A stretch of 19,793 nt of DNA, taken from contig JAJRVI010000178.1 of NCBI GenBank assembly GCA_024277405.1, forward strand, positions 1 to 19,793, in the 5' to 3' direction. The stretch comes from Fidelibacterota bacterium (GTDB lineage: Bacteria; Bipolaricaulota; Bipolaricaulia; Bipolaricaulales; Bipolaricaulaceae). Below are positions 1-6,946 of this stretch, in pieces (position 1 is the stretch's first letter; each line of letters begins with the position of its first letter). The position numbers and the translations under genes are program-made. The notes under the pieces were generated by a model. It ran no database searches and was not told where the DNA came from. It saw only the letters and a program-made list of their open reading frames with translations.

Positions 1-1228
1 AGAGGACGTCCTTGAGCTTCTTCGGTTTCGGAAAGCCCAGAGGGCGGATGCGGTCCCCGGGGCGGCGGGTGCGCACGGAGAGGGGCGGGGTCACCTTGCG
101 GGGATCGATGTAGGCCACGTAAGGGGAGGGGGGCTGCAGCTCCGCCGGCCGCGGGATGAGCGAAAGTTTGAACCTCCAGCCGAGCTCGGGGATCTCCCGT
201 TCCCCTTGCAGGGGGAGCTCCCACTCCCCCTCGACGGCAGCACTTTCCTCGGAACCCGGCGAAGCGATGCGGAAGCGGAGGCGATCCCGCCACCGCTCCA
301 CCACCAGCCCCTTGGGCAAGGTGGCCATGGCGAGGCCACCCTCTTTCTCCAGGATGTGGAGGACCTGCTCGATGTGGACCCGGTCGATCCCACGCTCGGA
401 TCCCAGGCGTTCCGCCGCCATGGCCCGGACCACCAGGGCACGCAGGCTCCGCGGCATCTCACTCAACCGGCTCACGGAGAGGGCGTCGTCGCCGAGGCGG
501 GCCTCCTCCAGGGCCCGTTCCGCGGCCCATTCCAGAGCCTCCTCGGCCTCGGCCCAGAGCTCCGCCGATCTCGCCAATGCCCCCTCGGGGTCCGGCGCGA
601 ATTTTTCCAAATAGGGGAGGAGCTCTAGGCGGATGGCGTTGCGCAAAAGCTTTGTGTCCAGGTTGGTGGGATCCACCACGTAAGGGATGTCGTGGGCCCG
701 GCAGAACTCCTCCGTCTCCCCCCGGGAGACGCACAGGAGGGGGCGGATGTAGGGAGGGGAGGCGAACAGCATGCCCCGGAGCCCCCCCGGCCCCGCGCCC
801 CGCAGGAGGTGCATGAGGACCGTCTCCGCGAGATCGGTGCGGGTGTGTCCCAGGGCGATCTTCCCCGCGCCGGCCTCCTCCGCGGCCCGCTCCAAAAACT
901 CCCGGCGCACGATCCGCGCCGCCTCCTCCAGGTTCAGCTTGCGTTCGCGGGCGAAGGCGGGCACGTCCCGGCGCCCGTGGATCAGGGGAAGGCTGAGGTC
1001 CTCGGCGGCCCAGCGGACGGCCTCCAGGTCCCGGTGGGAGTCGGGGCGGATCCCGTGGTCGAGGTGGGCGATGGTGAGCCTGAGCTCGTAGTCGCGCCTG
1101 AGCCACCAGAGACAATAGAGGAGGCACATGGAATCCGGCCCCCCGGAGACGGCGACGAGCACGTGATCCCCGGGGGAAAGGAGCCCCCGGCGCCGCACCT
1201 CCTCCCTCACCCGCTCGAAGATGCCCAT
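1..1228 (-). CDS. tilS: tRNA(Ile)-lysidine synthetase TilS, 3' end cut by window edge
   Basis: The enzyme ligates lysine to C34 of the CAU-anticodon tRNA-Ile, using ATP, so that it reads AUA codons. The N-terminus has the PP-loop SGGPDS (residues 28-33), followed by the family's AHLDHGIR and LGHTRTDLAET blocks. The last visible part, RTRRPGDRIRPLGFPKPKKL, is the conserved C-terminal TilS domain, so about 409 residues are seen and little is missing. The start is the ATG at 1228, which places the PP-loop at its usual distance. No Shine-Dalgarno precedes it; a TACCAT lies 6 nt upstream, so a leaderless transcript is possible. It follows gpsA by 30 nt on the same strand and may also be read as the last gene of that operon. 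The family assignment is firm; the 3' end lies outside the window. Confidence 0.93.
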   Translation of the reverse strand, partial: MGIFERVREEVRRRGLLSPGDHVLVAVSGGPDSMCLLYCLWWLRRDYELRLTIAHLDHGIRPDSHRDLEAVRWAAEDLSLPLIHGRRDVPAFARERKLNLEEAARIVRREFLERAAEEAGAGKIALGHTRTDLAETVLMHLLRGAGPGGLRGMLFASPPYIRPLLCVSRGETEEFCRAHDIPYVVDPTNLDTKLLRNAIRLELLPYLEKFAPDPEGALARSAELWAEAEEALEWAAERALEEARLGDDALSVSRLSEMPRSLRALVVRAMAAERLGSERGIDRVHIEQVLHILEKEGGLAMATLPKGLVVERWRDRLRFRIASPGSEESAAVEGEWELPLQGEREIPELGWRFKLSLIPRPAELQPPSPYVAYIDPRKVTPPLSVRTRRPGDRIRPLGFPKPKKLKDVL

Positions 1229-1234
1229 CGGGTT

Positions 1235-1240
1235 ATGGTA
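1235..1240 (-). promoter_or_regulatory. possible -10 element (TACCAT) of a leaderless tilS transcript
   Basis: TACCAT on the minus strand fits TAnnnT and ends 6 nt before the tilS ATG; no Shine-Dalgarno is present. It is weak alone (4 of 6 consensus bases, no -35 seen), but the same arrangement precedes three other genes in this window. Confidence 0.25.
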
Positions 1241-1258
1241 GCGTGAGAGGCGCGGCCC

Positions 1259-2269
1259 TCACCATTCCCATTTGGGTGGGCGGAGCATGAGGCGGTCTAT
1301 CTGCTCCCCGGGCGGTTCCCCCTGATAGAGCACGCGGTACACCGCGGCGGCGATGGGGGCCTCCACCCCCAGCTCCCGGACCAGGTCGTGGAACACCTCG
1401 GCGGCGTATACCCCTTCGGCCACCATCCGCATGCCCGCCAGGATCTCGTCCAATCCCTCCCCCCGGCCGATCCGCTGTCCCACGGCGCGGTTGCGGGAGT
1501 GGGGGCTGGTGGCGGTGGCCACGAGGTCCCCCAGGCCCGCGAGGCCGTAGACCGTCTCCACCCTCCCGCCCAGGGCGGTCACCACCCGGGCCATCTCCGC
1601 CAGCCCCCGGGCGATGAGGGCCGCCCGGGTGTTGTCCCCGTAGCCCAGCCCATCGGCGATCCCTGTGCCCAGGGCGAGCACGTTCTTCAGGGCCCCGCAG
1701 TACTCCACCCCCGTGACGTCGGCCGAGAGGTAGACCCGGAAGCGGGGGGATATGAGGGCCCGTTGGAGCCACCGACCGATGTCCTCGTCGTGGCCGGCGA
1801 GGACCACCGCGGTGGGGTGGTCCCGGGCCACCTCCTCGGCGTGGGAAGGACCCGAGAGGACGAAGACGGGATTCCGCGGGAGGACCTCGCATAGCACCCG
1901 CGACAGGCGTTTCCTGGAGCCCCGTTCGAGCCCTTTGGCCAGGGAGATCGCGGCGCTCCCAGGGGGGATGGCGCGCGCGGCCCGCGCCGCCACCTCCCGC
2001 ACGGCGAAGCTGGGCACGGCGAGGAACACGGCCTCCGCTCCATCCAGGGCCTCGTCGAGGTCTCCCGTGATCACGATCCCCGCCGGCAGCGGCACCCCGG
2101 GGAGGTAGGCCGCGTTCTCCCGGGAGCGGCGTAGCTCCGCGGCGAACTCCGGACGCCGCGTCCAGAGCGTCACCCGGTGCCCGCGGTGGGCGAGGTGCCG
2201 GGCGAACGCCGTGCCCCAACTGCCCGCCCCGAGCACCGCGGCCACGATCCCGGCATGGGGCATCGGCAC
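1259..2269 (-). CDS. gpsA: NAD(P)+-dependent glycerol-3-phosphate dehydrogenase
   Basis: GpsA reduces dihydroxyacetone phosphate to sn-glycerol 3-phosphate in the cytosol, the backbone precursor of ester-linked phospholipids. The 336-residue product has the full family length. It has the Rossmann motif GAGSWGTAFA (from residue 14), the SLAKGLE block (109-115), the SGPSHAEEV block and the catalytic-lysine segment ALKNVLALGTGIADGLGYGDNT (lysine 195), followed by YGLAGLGDL. The start is a GTG at 2269: AAGGAGGG stands 6 nt before it, while the alternative ATG six bases on is less well spaced. It begins 13 nt after the nucleotidyltransferase stop, so the two are almost certainly co-transcribed. 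The assignment is secure; the operon partner suggests no specialised role. Confidence 0.96.
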   Translation of the reverse strand: MPMPHAGIVAAVLGAGSWGTAFARHLAHRGHRVTLWTRRPEFAAELRRSRENAAYLPGVPLPAGIVITGDLDEALDGAEAVFLAVPSFAVREVAARAARAIPPGSAAISLAKGLERGSRKRLSRVLCEVLPRNPVFVLSGPSHAEEVARDHPTAVVLAGHDEDIGRWLQRALISPRFRVYLSADVTGVEYCGALKNVLALGTGIADGLGYGDNTRAALIARGLAEMARVVTALGGRVETVYGLAGLGDLVATATSPHSRNRAVGQRIGRGEGLDEILAGMRMVAEGVYAAEVFHDLVRELGVEAPIAAAVYRVLYQGEPPGEQIDRLMLRPPKWEW

Positions 2270-2282
2270 CGTTCGCCCTCCT

Positions 2283-3185
2283 TCAGGGGACGCGGCGGAG
2301 GTCGCTCCCCCGACCCACGATCGCCTCGGAGAGGCTCACCCCCGCGAGGTGGGTCCCCGCGTCCACCACGCACCGCTCCAGGACGCACCCCTCGATCACC
2401 GCGTCCCCCAGGATCACCGAGTCCCGGATCGCCGAGTCCCGGATCCGGGCATGGGGGGAGATCCAGCTTTCCCCTCCGTTGAAGTGGAGGTTCGCGCGGA
2501 TGTACGCCTCCCGGGAACCGATGTCGAACCACGGGCCGTCGAAGACATACGCCTCGATCGGCTCCCGGGAGAGGAGCCACTGGAGGAAATAGCCCGGCGC
2601 GTCCTTCCCCGCCTCCGCACCCCGGAGGAACTCCCCCAAAAGGGGGAGGACCCGGGCGGGGAAGAGGTAACAGGCGGTGCTCACGAGATCCGATGGGGGG
2701 TCCTCCGGCTTTTCCACGAACCCCACCACCCTGTTCCCCTCCACCGCGGCCACCCCGTAGCGGCGCGCCGCGGCACGGTCCCCCAGGCGGTACAGGGCCA
2801 CGAGGGCCTTTCCGGAATAGGCCGCGGCGAAGTCCGCGAGGCCGAAGGGGAAGATGTTGTCGCCCCCCACGACGAGGAGGTCCTCCTCGATCCCGAGACG
2901 TTCCACGAGGTACGCGAGGGCCCCCACGGCCCCGAGCTTCTCCTCCTCCGCGCGGGTCTCCTCCACGGCGAGCTCCGCCCGATATCCCGAGCGGGAGAGC
3001 CACTCCGAGAACTGTTCCGCGAACCGGCGGTTCACCGAGAGGACCGGGACGGTTTCCGGGGGAAGTCCCGCTAAGAGGTAGTCCAGGATGGGCCGGCCGG
3101 CCACGGGGAGGAGGGGCTTGGGCCACGTCAAGGTAAGCGGCCAGAGCCTCTTGGCGTATCCTCCGGCGAGGATCACGATCTTCAT
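2283..3185 (-). CDS. sugar-phosphate nucleotidyltransferase with C-terminal beta-helix
   Basis: This enzyme should join a sugar 1-phosphate to an NTP to give an NDP-sugar and pyrophosphate. The N-terminus carries the signature LAGGYAKRLWPLT followed by WPKPLLPVAGRPILDYLL (residues 6-37). A GGDNIF segment supplies the likely metal-binding aspartate, FVEKPEDPPSDLVSTACYLF is the central sugar-binding part, and FDGPWFDIGSREAYIRAN ends the catalytic domain. Residues from about 240 on show short hexapeptide-type repeats (ISPHARIRDSAIRDSVILGD), a left-handed beta-helix tail as in GDP-mannose pyrophosphorylase-like proteins. The start ATG at 3185 has GGAGGG 6 nt upstream. Base and sugar specificity cannot be read from the sequence. 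Proximity to mannosylglycerate synthase makes GDP-mannose formation attractive, but dTDP- or UDP-glucose synthesis remains possible. Confidence 0.88.
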   Translation of the reverse strand: MKIVILAGGYAKRLWPLTLTWPKPLLPVAGRPILDYLLAGLPPETVPVLSVNRRFAEQFSEWLSRSGYRAELAVEETRAEEEKLGAVGALAYLVERLGIEEDLLVVGGDNIFPFGLADFAAAYSGKALVALYRLGDRAAARRYGVAAVEGNRVVGFVEKPEDPPSDLVSTACYLFPARVLPLLGEFLRGAEAGKDAPGYFLQWLLSREPIEAYVFDGPWFDIGSREAYIRANLHFNGGESWISPHARIRDSAIRDSVILGDAVIEGCVLERCVVDAGTHLAGVSLSEAIVGRGSDLRRVP

Positions 3186-3225
3186 GGTCTTCCCTCCTTC
3201 CTCACAAACCGCGGGGACGAGGCCC

Positions 3226-3284
3226 GACGCTACAGGTACGATAGGACTCGTAGCCTGTAACGTCGCGCTTCACGTGCGACGTTT
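3226..3284. other. two overlapping stem-loops between glycosyltransferase and nucleotidyltransferase genes
   Basis: Stem-loop 1 spans 3226-3264: GACG, TACAGG and TACGA pair with TCGTA, CCTGTA and CGTC around the loop TAGGAC, with one mismatch and one bulge. Stem-loop 2 spans 3259-3283: AACGTCGCGC pairs with GTGCGACGTT around TTCAC, with one G-U pair. They share 3259-3264, so both cannot form fully at once. On the minus strand they sit right after the glycosyltransferase stop and lack a following U-run. On the plus strand stem-loop 2 is followed by TTTTCATTT, which looks like a terminator although no plus-strand gene lies upstream. The role is unknown: mRNA processing, attenuation or a dispersed repeat are all possible. 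Confidence 0.5.
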
Positions 3285-4601
3285 TCATTTAAGGCCCCGA
3301 AGCAGCCCCGCGAGGTCCCGCTCCAGCCTCTCCAGGGAGAAATTCTCCTGTCCCAGCGCGAAGTTCCTCTCCACCATCTCTTCCCGTCGCGCGGGGTCCA
3401 CGAGGATCTCCCCAACCTCCCGCGTCGCGCGCCGGAGCACCTCCTCGGGGACCACGGCCAGGCCCTCCCCGTCCCGGCGGTATTCCCTCCCCAGGGATAC
3501 GTACCGGAACCCATGGGGGGCGATGTCCACGGCGAACACGGGGTATTCGAACACCGCCAGGGGCAACTTCGCCGCCACCGCCTCCAGGAACTGGTTCCCG
3601 AAGCCCTCGTAGAGGGAGGGATAGGTGACGAAATCGGCGATGGTGTAGGCGTCCCAAAGGGAATAGATCTTTCGGCCCCCTTCCGTACGCCGCTCGGCCC
3701 CGAACCGCTCCGGGGCGAATACCGCCTCTACACCGATCTTTTCGGCGTGGCGCACGAGCTTCCCGTGATAGAGTTCGTCCTCGATGAGGTTGGGGAGGAA
3801 GAGGACGACCCTATTCCCCTTCCCGGGGATGGTGAGATGGGGGAGGACTTCCTCCCGGAAGCAACGGATGAGCTCCAGGGCGATCTCTATCCCCTTGCGG
3901 GCCACCACTCGCGTTGCCTGGAGGAAGACGATGTCCTCGGGGGAGAAGCCCAGGGCTTTCCGGAGGTCGGCGTTGAAGTCGTCCACCCCGAAGCGGACGC
4001 CGAAGTCCATGACGTTGGGGATGACCACCGCCTCGATCCCGCGGCGTCGGCGGAGCTCGTCCCGCGCCAGGGAGTTTATGACGACGTGTACCGCTTCGGG
4101 ATAAGGGGGAGGGAACACCTCCGCGAGGAGTTCCCCGATCTCCGGGCAGGCCGGCCGGTAGATATCGCGTTCCCACCAGAAGTCGTGGTGATGGGCGACG
4201 ACGGGGAGGCCCAGGGATTCCACGGCCCGGAGGATCCCCAATGCCGCGGGGATGTTCGCGGGGAGGGACCAGACGTTCTCCACGACGAGGAGATCCACCC
4301 CTTCCCGCGAAAGGAATCCCCTGAATTTTTCCGCCACGAGCTCGGCGCGGCATTCGATTTCATCCATGAGCTCCGGTGGCGTGTGACGGGAGAGCTCGCC
4401 GAAGGCGTTCCGGCGGATCCCCGCCGCCCCGGAGAGCGACAGTTCGGGGAGGATATGGGCTTCCCCGGTGGGATCCTCACCGGCAGTGATCAGGACCGCG
4501 TGCCCCAGCCGTTCCAGGGCCCGCGCCCACTTCTCCATCTCCAGCGAAACCCCGTCCAGCATCCCGTAGCGGAAATGGCATACCGCTATCCTCATCGGCA
4601 T
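3285..4601 (-). CDS. GT4-family glycosyltransferase (GT-B fold), acceptor unknown
   Basis: A retaining glycosyltransferase that should transfer a sugar from a nucleotide donor. The N-terminal half begins MRIAVCHFRYGMLDGVSLEM, a glycine-containing acceptor-side Rossmann start; AHHHDFWWERD and VIPNVMDF mark the end of that domain. The C-terminal donor domain has ATRVVARKGIEIALELIRCF and the GT4 hallmark YPSLYEGFGNQFLEAVA with the conserved EGFG and late glutamate. No signal peptide or membrane span is visible, so it is cytosolic. Starts at 4601 or 4595 both fit; the longer GTG start at 4616 overlaps a TACAAT box that looks like a -10, so it is not preferred. It heads the minus-strand group with the nucleotidyltransferase 99 nt downstream and is divergent from the ABC/mgs operon. 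The substrate is not predictable. Confidence 0.85.
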   Translation of the reverse strand: MPMRIAVCHFRYGMLDGVSLEMEKWARALERLGHAVLITAGEDPTGEAHILPELSLSGAAGIRRNAFGELSRHTPPELMDEIECRAELVAEKFRGFLSREGVDLLVVENVWSLPANIPAALGILRAVESLGLPVVAHHHDFWWERDIYRPACPEIGELLAEVFPPPYPEAVHVVINSLARDELRRRRGIEAVVIPNVMDFGVRFGVDDFNADLRKALGFSPEDIVFLQATRVVARKGIEIALELIRCFREEVLPHLTIPGKGNRVVLFLPNLIEDELYHGKLVRHAEKIGVEAVFAPERFGAERRTEGGRKIYSLWDAYTIADFVTYPSLYEGFGNQFLEAVAAKLPLAVFEYPVFAVDIAPHGFRYVSLGREYRRDGEGLAVVPEEVLRRATREVGEILVDPARREEMVERNFALGQENFSLERLERDLAGLLRGLK

Positions 4602-4606
4602 GGTGG

Positions 4607-4612
4607 ATTGTA
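4607..4612 (-). promoter_or_regulatory. probable -10 element (TACAAT) of the GT4 gene
   Basis: TACAAT on the minus strand matches five of six -10 consensus bases. It ends 5 nt before the ATG at 4601 and 11 nt before that at 4595, so transcription would begin at or next to the start codon. No Shine-Dalgarno lies in between. No good -35 was found. Confidence 0.4.
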
Positions 4613-4632
4613 ACACCTAAATCGGTTCTCAC

Positions 4633-4662
4633 TTGACATCTTCCCACCGCGGACAATAAAAT
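4633..4662 (+). promoter_or_regulatory. sigma70-type promoter of the ABC transporter/mgs operon
   Basis: A perfect -35 TTGACA (4633-4638) is followed after 18 nt by TAAAAT (4657-4662), five of six consensus bases. Transcription would start near 4669-4671, giving a 5' leader of about 95 nt before the binding-protein ATG. This is the best promoter in the window and drives the plus-strand operon. It lies in the divergent region shared with the glycosyltransferase gene. Confidence 0.75.
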
Positions 4663-4672
4663 GGTTTTGTCC
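4651..4672. promoter_or_regulatory. inverted repeat overlapping the -10, candidate operator
   Basis: GGACAA (4651-4656) and TTGTCC (4667-4672) form a perfect 6-bp inverted repeat with a 10-nt spacer. The spacer contains the -10 hexamer, and the right arm covers the expected transcription start. A repressor bound here would block RNA polymerase. The fusion regulator encoded at 10028-11476 is the obvious candidate, but this is inference. Confidence 0.45.
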
Positions 4673-4762
4673 ATTGAGCAGAATTCAGGAGGTGATGTAC
4701 GCGGTTAGGAAACATACCTTTTCGGAAAAATTTGAAAACCCTAAAAAGGAGGGAGTGCGGTT

Positions 4763-6001
4763 ATGCGGAAATACGGCATTTTGGCAGTAGCGTTGTTCCT
4801 GGGCATCTTTGCGGGAGTCGCGGCCAAGGAGATCACCTGGATGTCCACGCAGTTCGTCCCCATCGCCGAGGCCGAGTTCGTGCGCAACCAACTCCTCAAG
4901 CCCTTCGCCGATGCCACGGGCATCGATGTGAAGTTCATCGGCGCCGAATACGCGGAGTTCGTCTCCCGGGTTGAGGCCGAGTACGAGGCCGGCAAAGGGG
5001 AGATCGCGGTCCTCTGTGGCCTGCACGGTGACTTCGTCAGCGTCGTCGATGCCCTCGCCGACCTGAGCGGTGTGGCCGTGGGGGGCACCATCAGCGACAC
5101 GCTGATGAAGCTCGGCCAGCTGGGGGGGAAGCAGGCCTACATCCCGCTCATGCAGGCCACCTACCTCATGGTGGTGAACAAGAAGGCCCTGGAGTACCTC
5201 CCCGAGGGCGCCGACATCTGGGCCCTGACCTACGACGACCTCCTCCAGTGGGCCAAGAACATCTACGAGGCCACCGGCATGCAGAAGCTGGGGATCCCCG
5301 CGGGCCCGAAGAGCTTGCTGCACCGGTTCATCCACGGGTACCTCTACCCCTCCTTCACCGGCTACCAGGTGCTCGCCTTCGATAGCGGCGCCGCGGTGAA
5401 GATGTGGGAGTACATGAAGGAGCTCTGGCAGTACGTGAACCCCGCCGCCCCCACCTGGGACGCTATGGACACCCCGCTCCTCTCGGAGGAGGTCTGGATC
5501 GCGTGGGACCACACCGCCCGCGTTAAGCAGGCCATCGTGGAGCGCCCCGACGACTTCATCGCCATCCCCTCGCCGGCCGGCCCGGCGGGCCGGGGCTTCA
5601 TCACGGTGCTCGCGGGCCTCGCCATCCCCACCACCTCCCCCGATTTCGACGCCGCGGCCAAGCTCATCGAGTACCTCACCACCCCCGAGGTCCAGGTGAA
5701 GATCCTGCAGGGCGTGGGGTTCTTCCCGGTGGTGGCGGAGGCGGCCGGTGCCGTGCCCAGCGGCGCGCTCCAGATCCTCGCCAAGGGCGTCACCGCGCAG
5801 GCTTCCTCCCCCGATGCCATCGTCTCCTTCATCCCCGGCGGGATCTCCGACGAGTACAAGAAGATCTACAAGGACACCTTCTTCAAGTTCGTGATCAAGG
5901 GCGAGCCGGTGGACGTGAAGTTCCTCCGCGCCCAGGCGACGCGCCTGCGCGAGCTCTACCTCGAGGCCGACGCGCCGTACCCGGCCCCGGACGGCGGTTG
6001 A
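4763..6001 (+). CDS. ABC transporter extracellular sugar-binding protein (family 1)
   Basis: The periplasmic or surface receptor of a carbohydrate importer: it captures the ligand and delivers it to the two permeases encoded next. The first 20 residues form a signal peptide: a basic MRKYG, a hydrophobic core, and GVAA before KEITW, fitting signal peptidase I cleavage. There is no lipobox cysteine. The 412-residue length and the pattern (KPFADATGIDVKFI, YIPLMQATYLMVVNKKAL, LTYDDLLQWAKNI, AAKLIEYLTTPEVQVKILQGVGFFP) are those of family-1 solute-binding proteins. The ATG at 4763 follows AAGGAGGG by 9 nt. Ligand specificity cannot be read; co-transcription with mannosylglycerate synthase suggests mannosylglycerate, mannosides or a related solute. 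A strong hairpin follows the stop. Confidence 0.9.
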   Translation: MRKYGILAVALFLGIFAGVAAKEITWMSTQFVPIAEAEFVRNQLLKPFADATGIDVKFIGAEYAEFVSRVEAEYEAGKGEIAVLCGLHGDFVSVVDALADLSGVAVGGTISDTLMKLGQLGGKQAYIPLMQATYLMVVNKKALEYLPEGADIWALTYDDLLQWAKNIYEATGMQKLGIPAGPKSLLHRFIHGYLYPSFTGYQVLAFDSGAAVKMWEYMKELWQYVNPAAPTWDAMDTPLLSEEVWIAWDHTARVKQAIVERPDDFIAIPSPAGPAGRGFITVLAGLAIPTTSPDFDAAAKLIEYLTTPEVQVKILQGVGFFPVVAEAAGAVPSGALQILAKGVTAQASSPDAIVSFIPGGISDEYKKIYKDTFFKFVIKGEPVDVKFLRAQATRLRELYLEADAPYPAPDGG

Positions 6002-6015
6002 ACCGGACCGCGGTG

Positions 6016-6055
6016 AAAGGAGGGGGAGGGCACGCCCTCCCCCTCCTTTTCTCTT
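6016..6055 (+). terminator. terminator/attenuator hairpin inside the ABC operon
   Basis: Starting at 6016, AAAGGAGGGGGAGGG pairs perfectly with CCCTCCCCCTCCTTT (15 bp, loop CACG), followed by TTCTCTT. It lies between the binding-protein stop and the first permease. Such hairpins usually end most transcripts or protect the mRNA 3' end, so that the binding protein is made in excess over the membrane parts. Confidence 0.8.
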
Positions 6056-6060
6056 AATAT
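6055..6060 (+). promoter_or_regulatory. possible internal -10 (TAATAT) before the first permease
   Basis: TAATAT immediately follows the terminator U-run and ends 7 nt before the permease ATG at 6068. No Shine-Dalgarno occurs in those 7 nt. A leaderless internal transcript could start here and bypass the terminator. No -35 is recognisable. Confidence 0.35.
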
Positions 6061-6067
6061 CGGACCG

Positions 6068-6946
6068 ATGGAAGCGAGATTGAGGAGGCTCCTGGGGACG
6101 GATACCTTCCTCCCCTATTGGCTCCTGTTGCCCACCTTGGTCTTCATCGGGGTCTTCTTCTTCATGCCCCTTTTCAACGCGATCATGCTGGCCTTCCGCG
6201 CCGATAACGGCGCCTTCACCCTGGACTACTTCAAGAAGATGGTGGCCGATGTGCGCTTCATCGAGACCCTCAAGTACACGTTCCTGCTCGCCGTGACCAT
6301 CGTGCCCCTCCAGCTGGTCACCGCCCTCGCTATGGCCCTCCTCGTGAACACGGGCTTCAGGGGCTCCAGGTTTTTTCTCTACCTCTTCGCTTTGCCACTG
6401 GGCATATCGGATCTCGCCGCCGGCCTCATCTGGCTTTCCATCTTCACCCAGCACGGTTTTCTGAACTCCATCCTCTACTCCCTGGGGTTCATCCAGAGAC
6501 CGATCTACTTCATCTCCTATCAAAACATCGGGTTGACCTTCCTCGCCATCGTCATCGCGGAGCACTGGCGGGCCACGGCCATCGTGCTGGTGATCCTCGT
6601 GGCCGGGCTCCAGATGATCTCCAGGGATTACCTCGAGGCCGCCGAGGTGTTGGGGGCGCGGGGTTGGAAGAAGGTCTGGTACGTGATCCTCCCCATGCTC
6701 AAGCCGTCGCTACAGTCGGCGCTCATCATCCGCACCATCTTCGCCCTCCAGACCTTCGCCGTGGTCCTCGCCCTGGCCGGTAACATCATCCCCGTGCTGG
6801 CGGGGGAGGCCTACTTCTGGCACTTCCTCTACCGCAACAGCCACATCGCCTCCGCCTACGCGGTACTCCTCATGGTCATCTCCATCGGGATGACCTGGTT
6901 CTACCTGCGGTTCCTCCGTTCCCGGATGGAGGTGATCCGCGGATGA
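6068..6946 (+). CDS. ABC sugar transporter permease 1 (MalF/UgpA-like)
   Basis: The first of two inner-membrane subunits forming the translocation path of the importer. Hydrophobic segments run at roughly residues 16-42, 70-95, 103-126, 154-182, 215-240 and 262-283, consistent with six membrane spans and the 292-residue length usual for this family. The cytoplasmic EAA loop, DYLEAAEVLGARGWKKVWYV with ILP after it (about 188-209), is the coupling helix that docks on the ATPase. The gene starts 67 nt after the binding protein, behind a terminator hairpin and without an SD, and its last four bases overlap the next permease start (ATGA). This permease is taken to face permease 2 as a heterodimer. 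Confidence 0.93.
   Translation: MEARLRRLLGTDTFLPYWLLLPTLVFIGVFFFMPLFNAIMLAFRADNGAFTLDYFKKMVADVRFIETLKYTFLLAVTIVPLQLVTALAMALLVNTGFRGSRFFLYLFALPLGISDLAAGLIWLSIFTQHGFLNSILYSLGFIQRPIYFISYQNIGLTFLAIVIAEHWRATAIVLVILVAGLQMISRDYLEAAEVLGARGWKKVWYVILPMLKPSLQSALIIRTIFALQTFAVVLALAGNIIPVLAGEAYFWHFLYRNSHIASAYAVLLMVISIGMTWFYLRFLRSRMEVIRG

Noticed and set aside
4602..4616. GTG start at 4616 for the GT4 gene
   Set aside because: It would place the start codon upstream of the TACAAT -10-like box and adds residues not seen in the family's usual start.
4685..6565. 626-codon minus-strand open frame antisense to the binding protein
   Set aside because: Composition is dominated by E, G, H and D repeats typical of an antisense frame, while the plus-strand protein has a signal peptide and family motifs.
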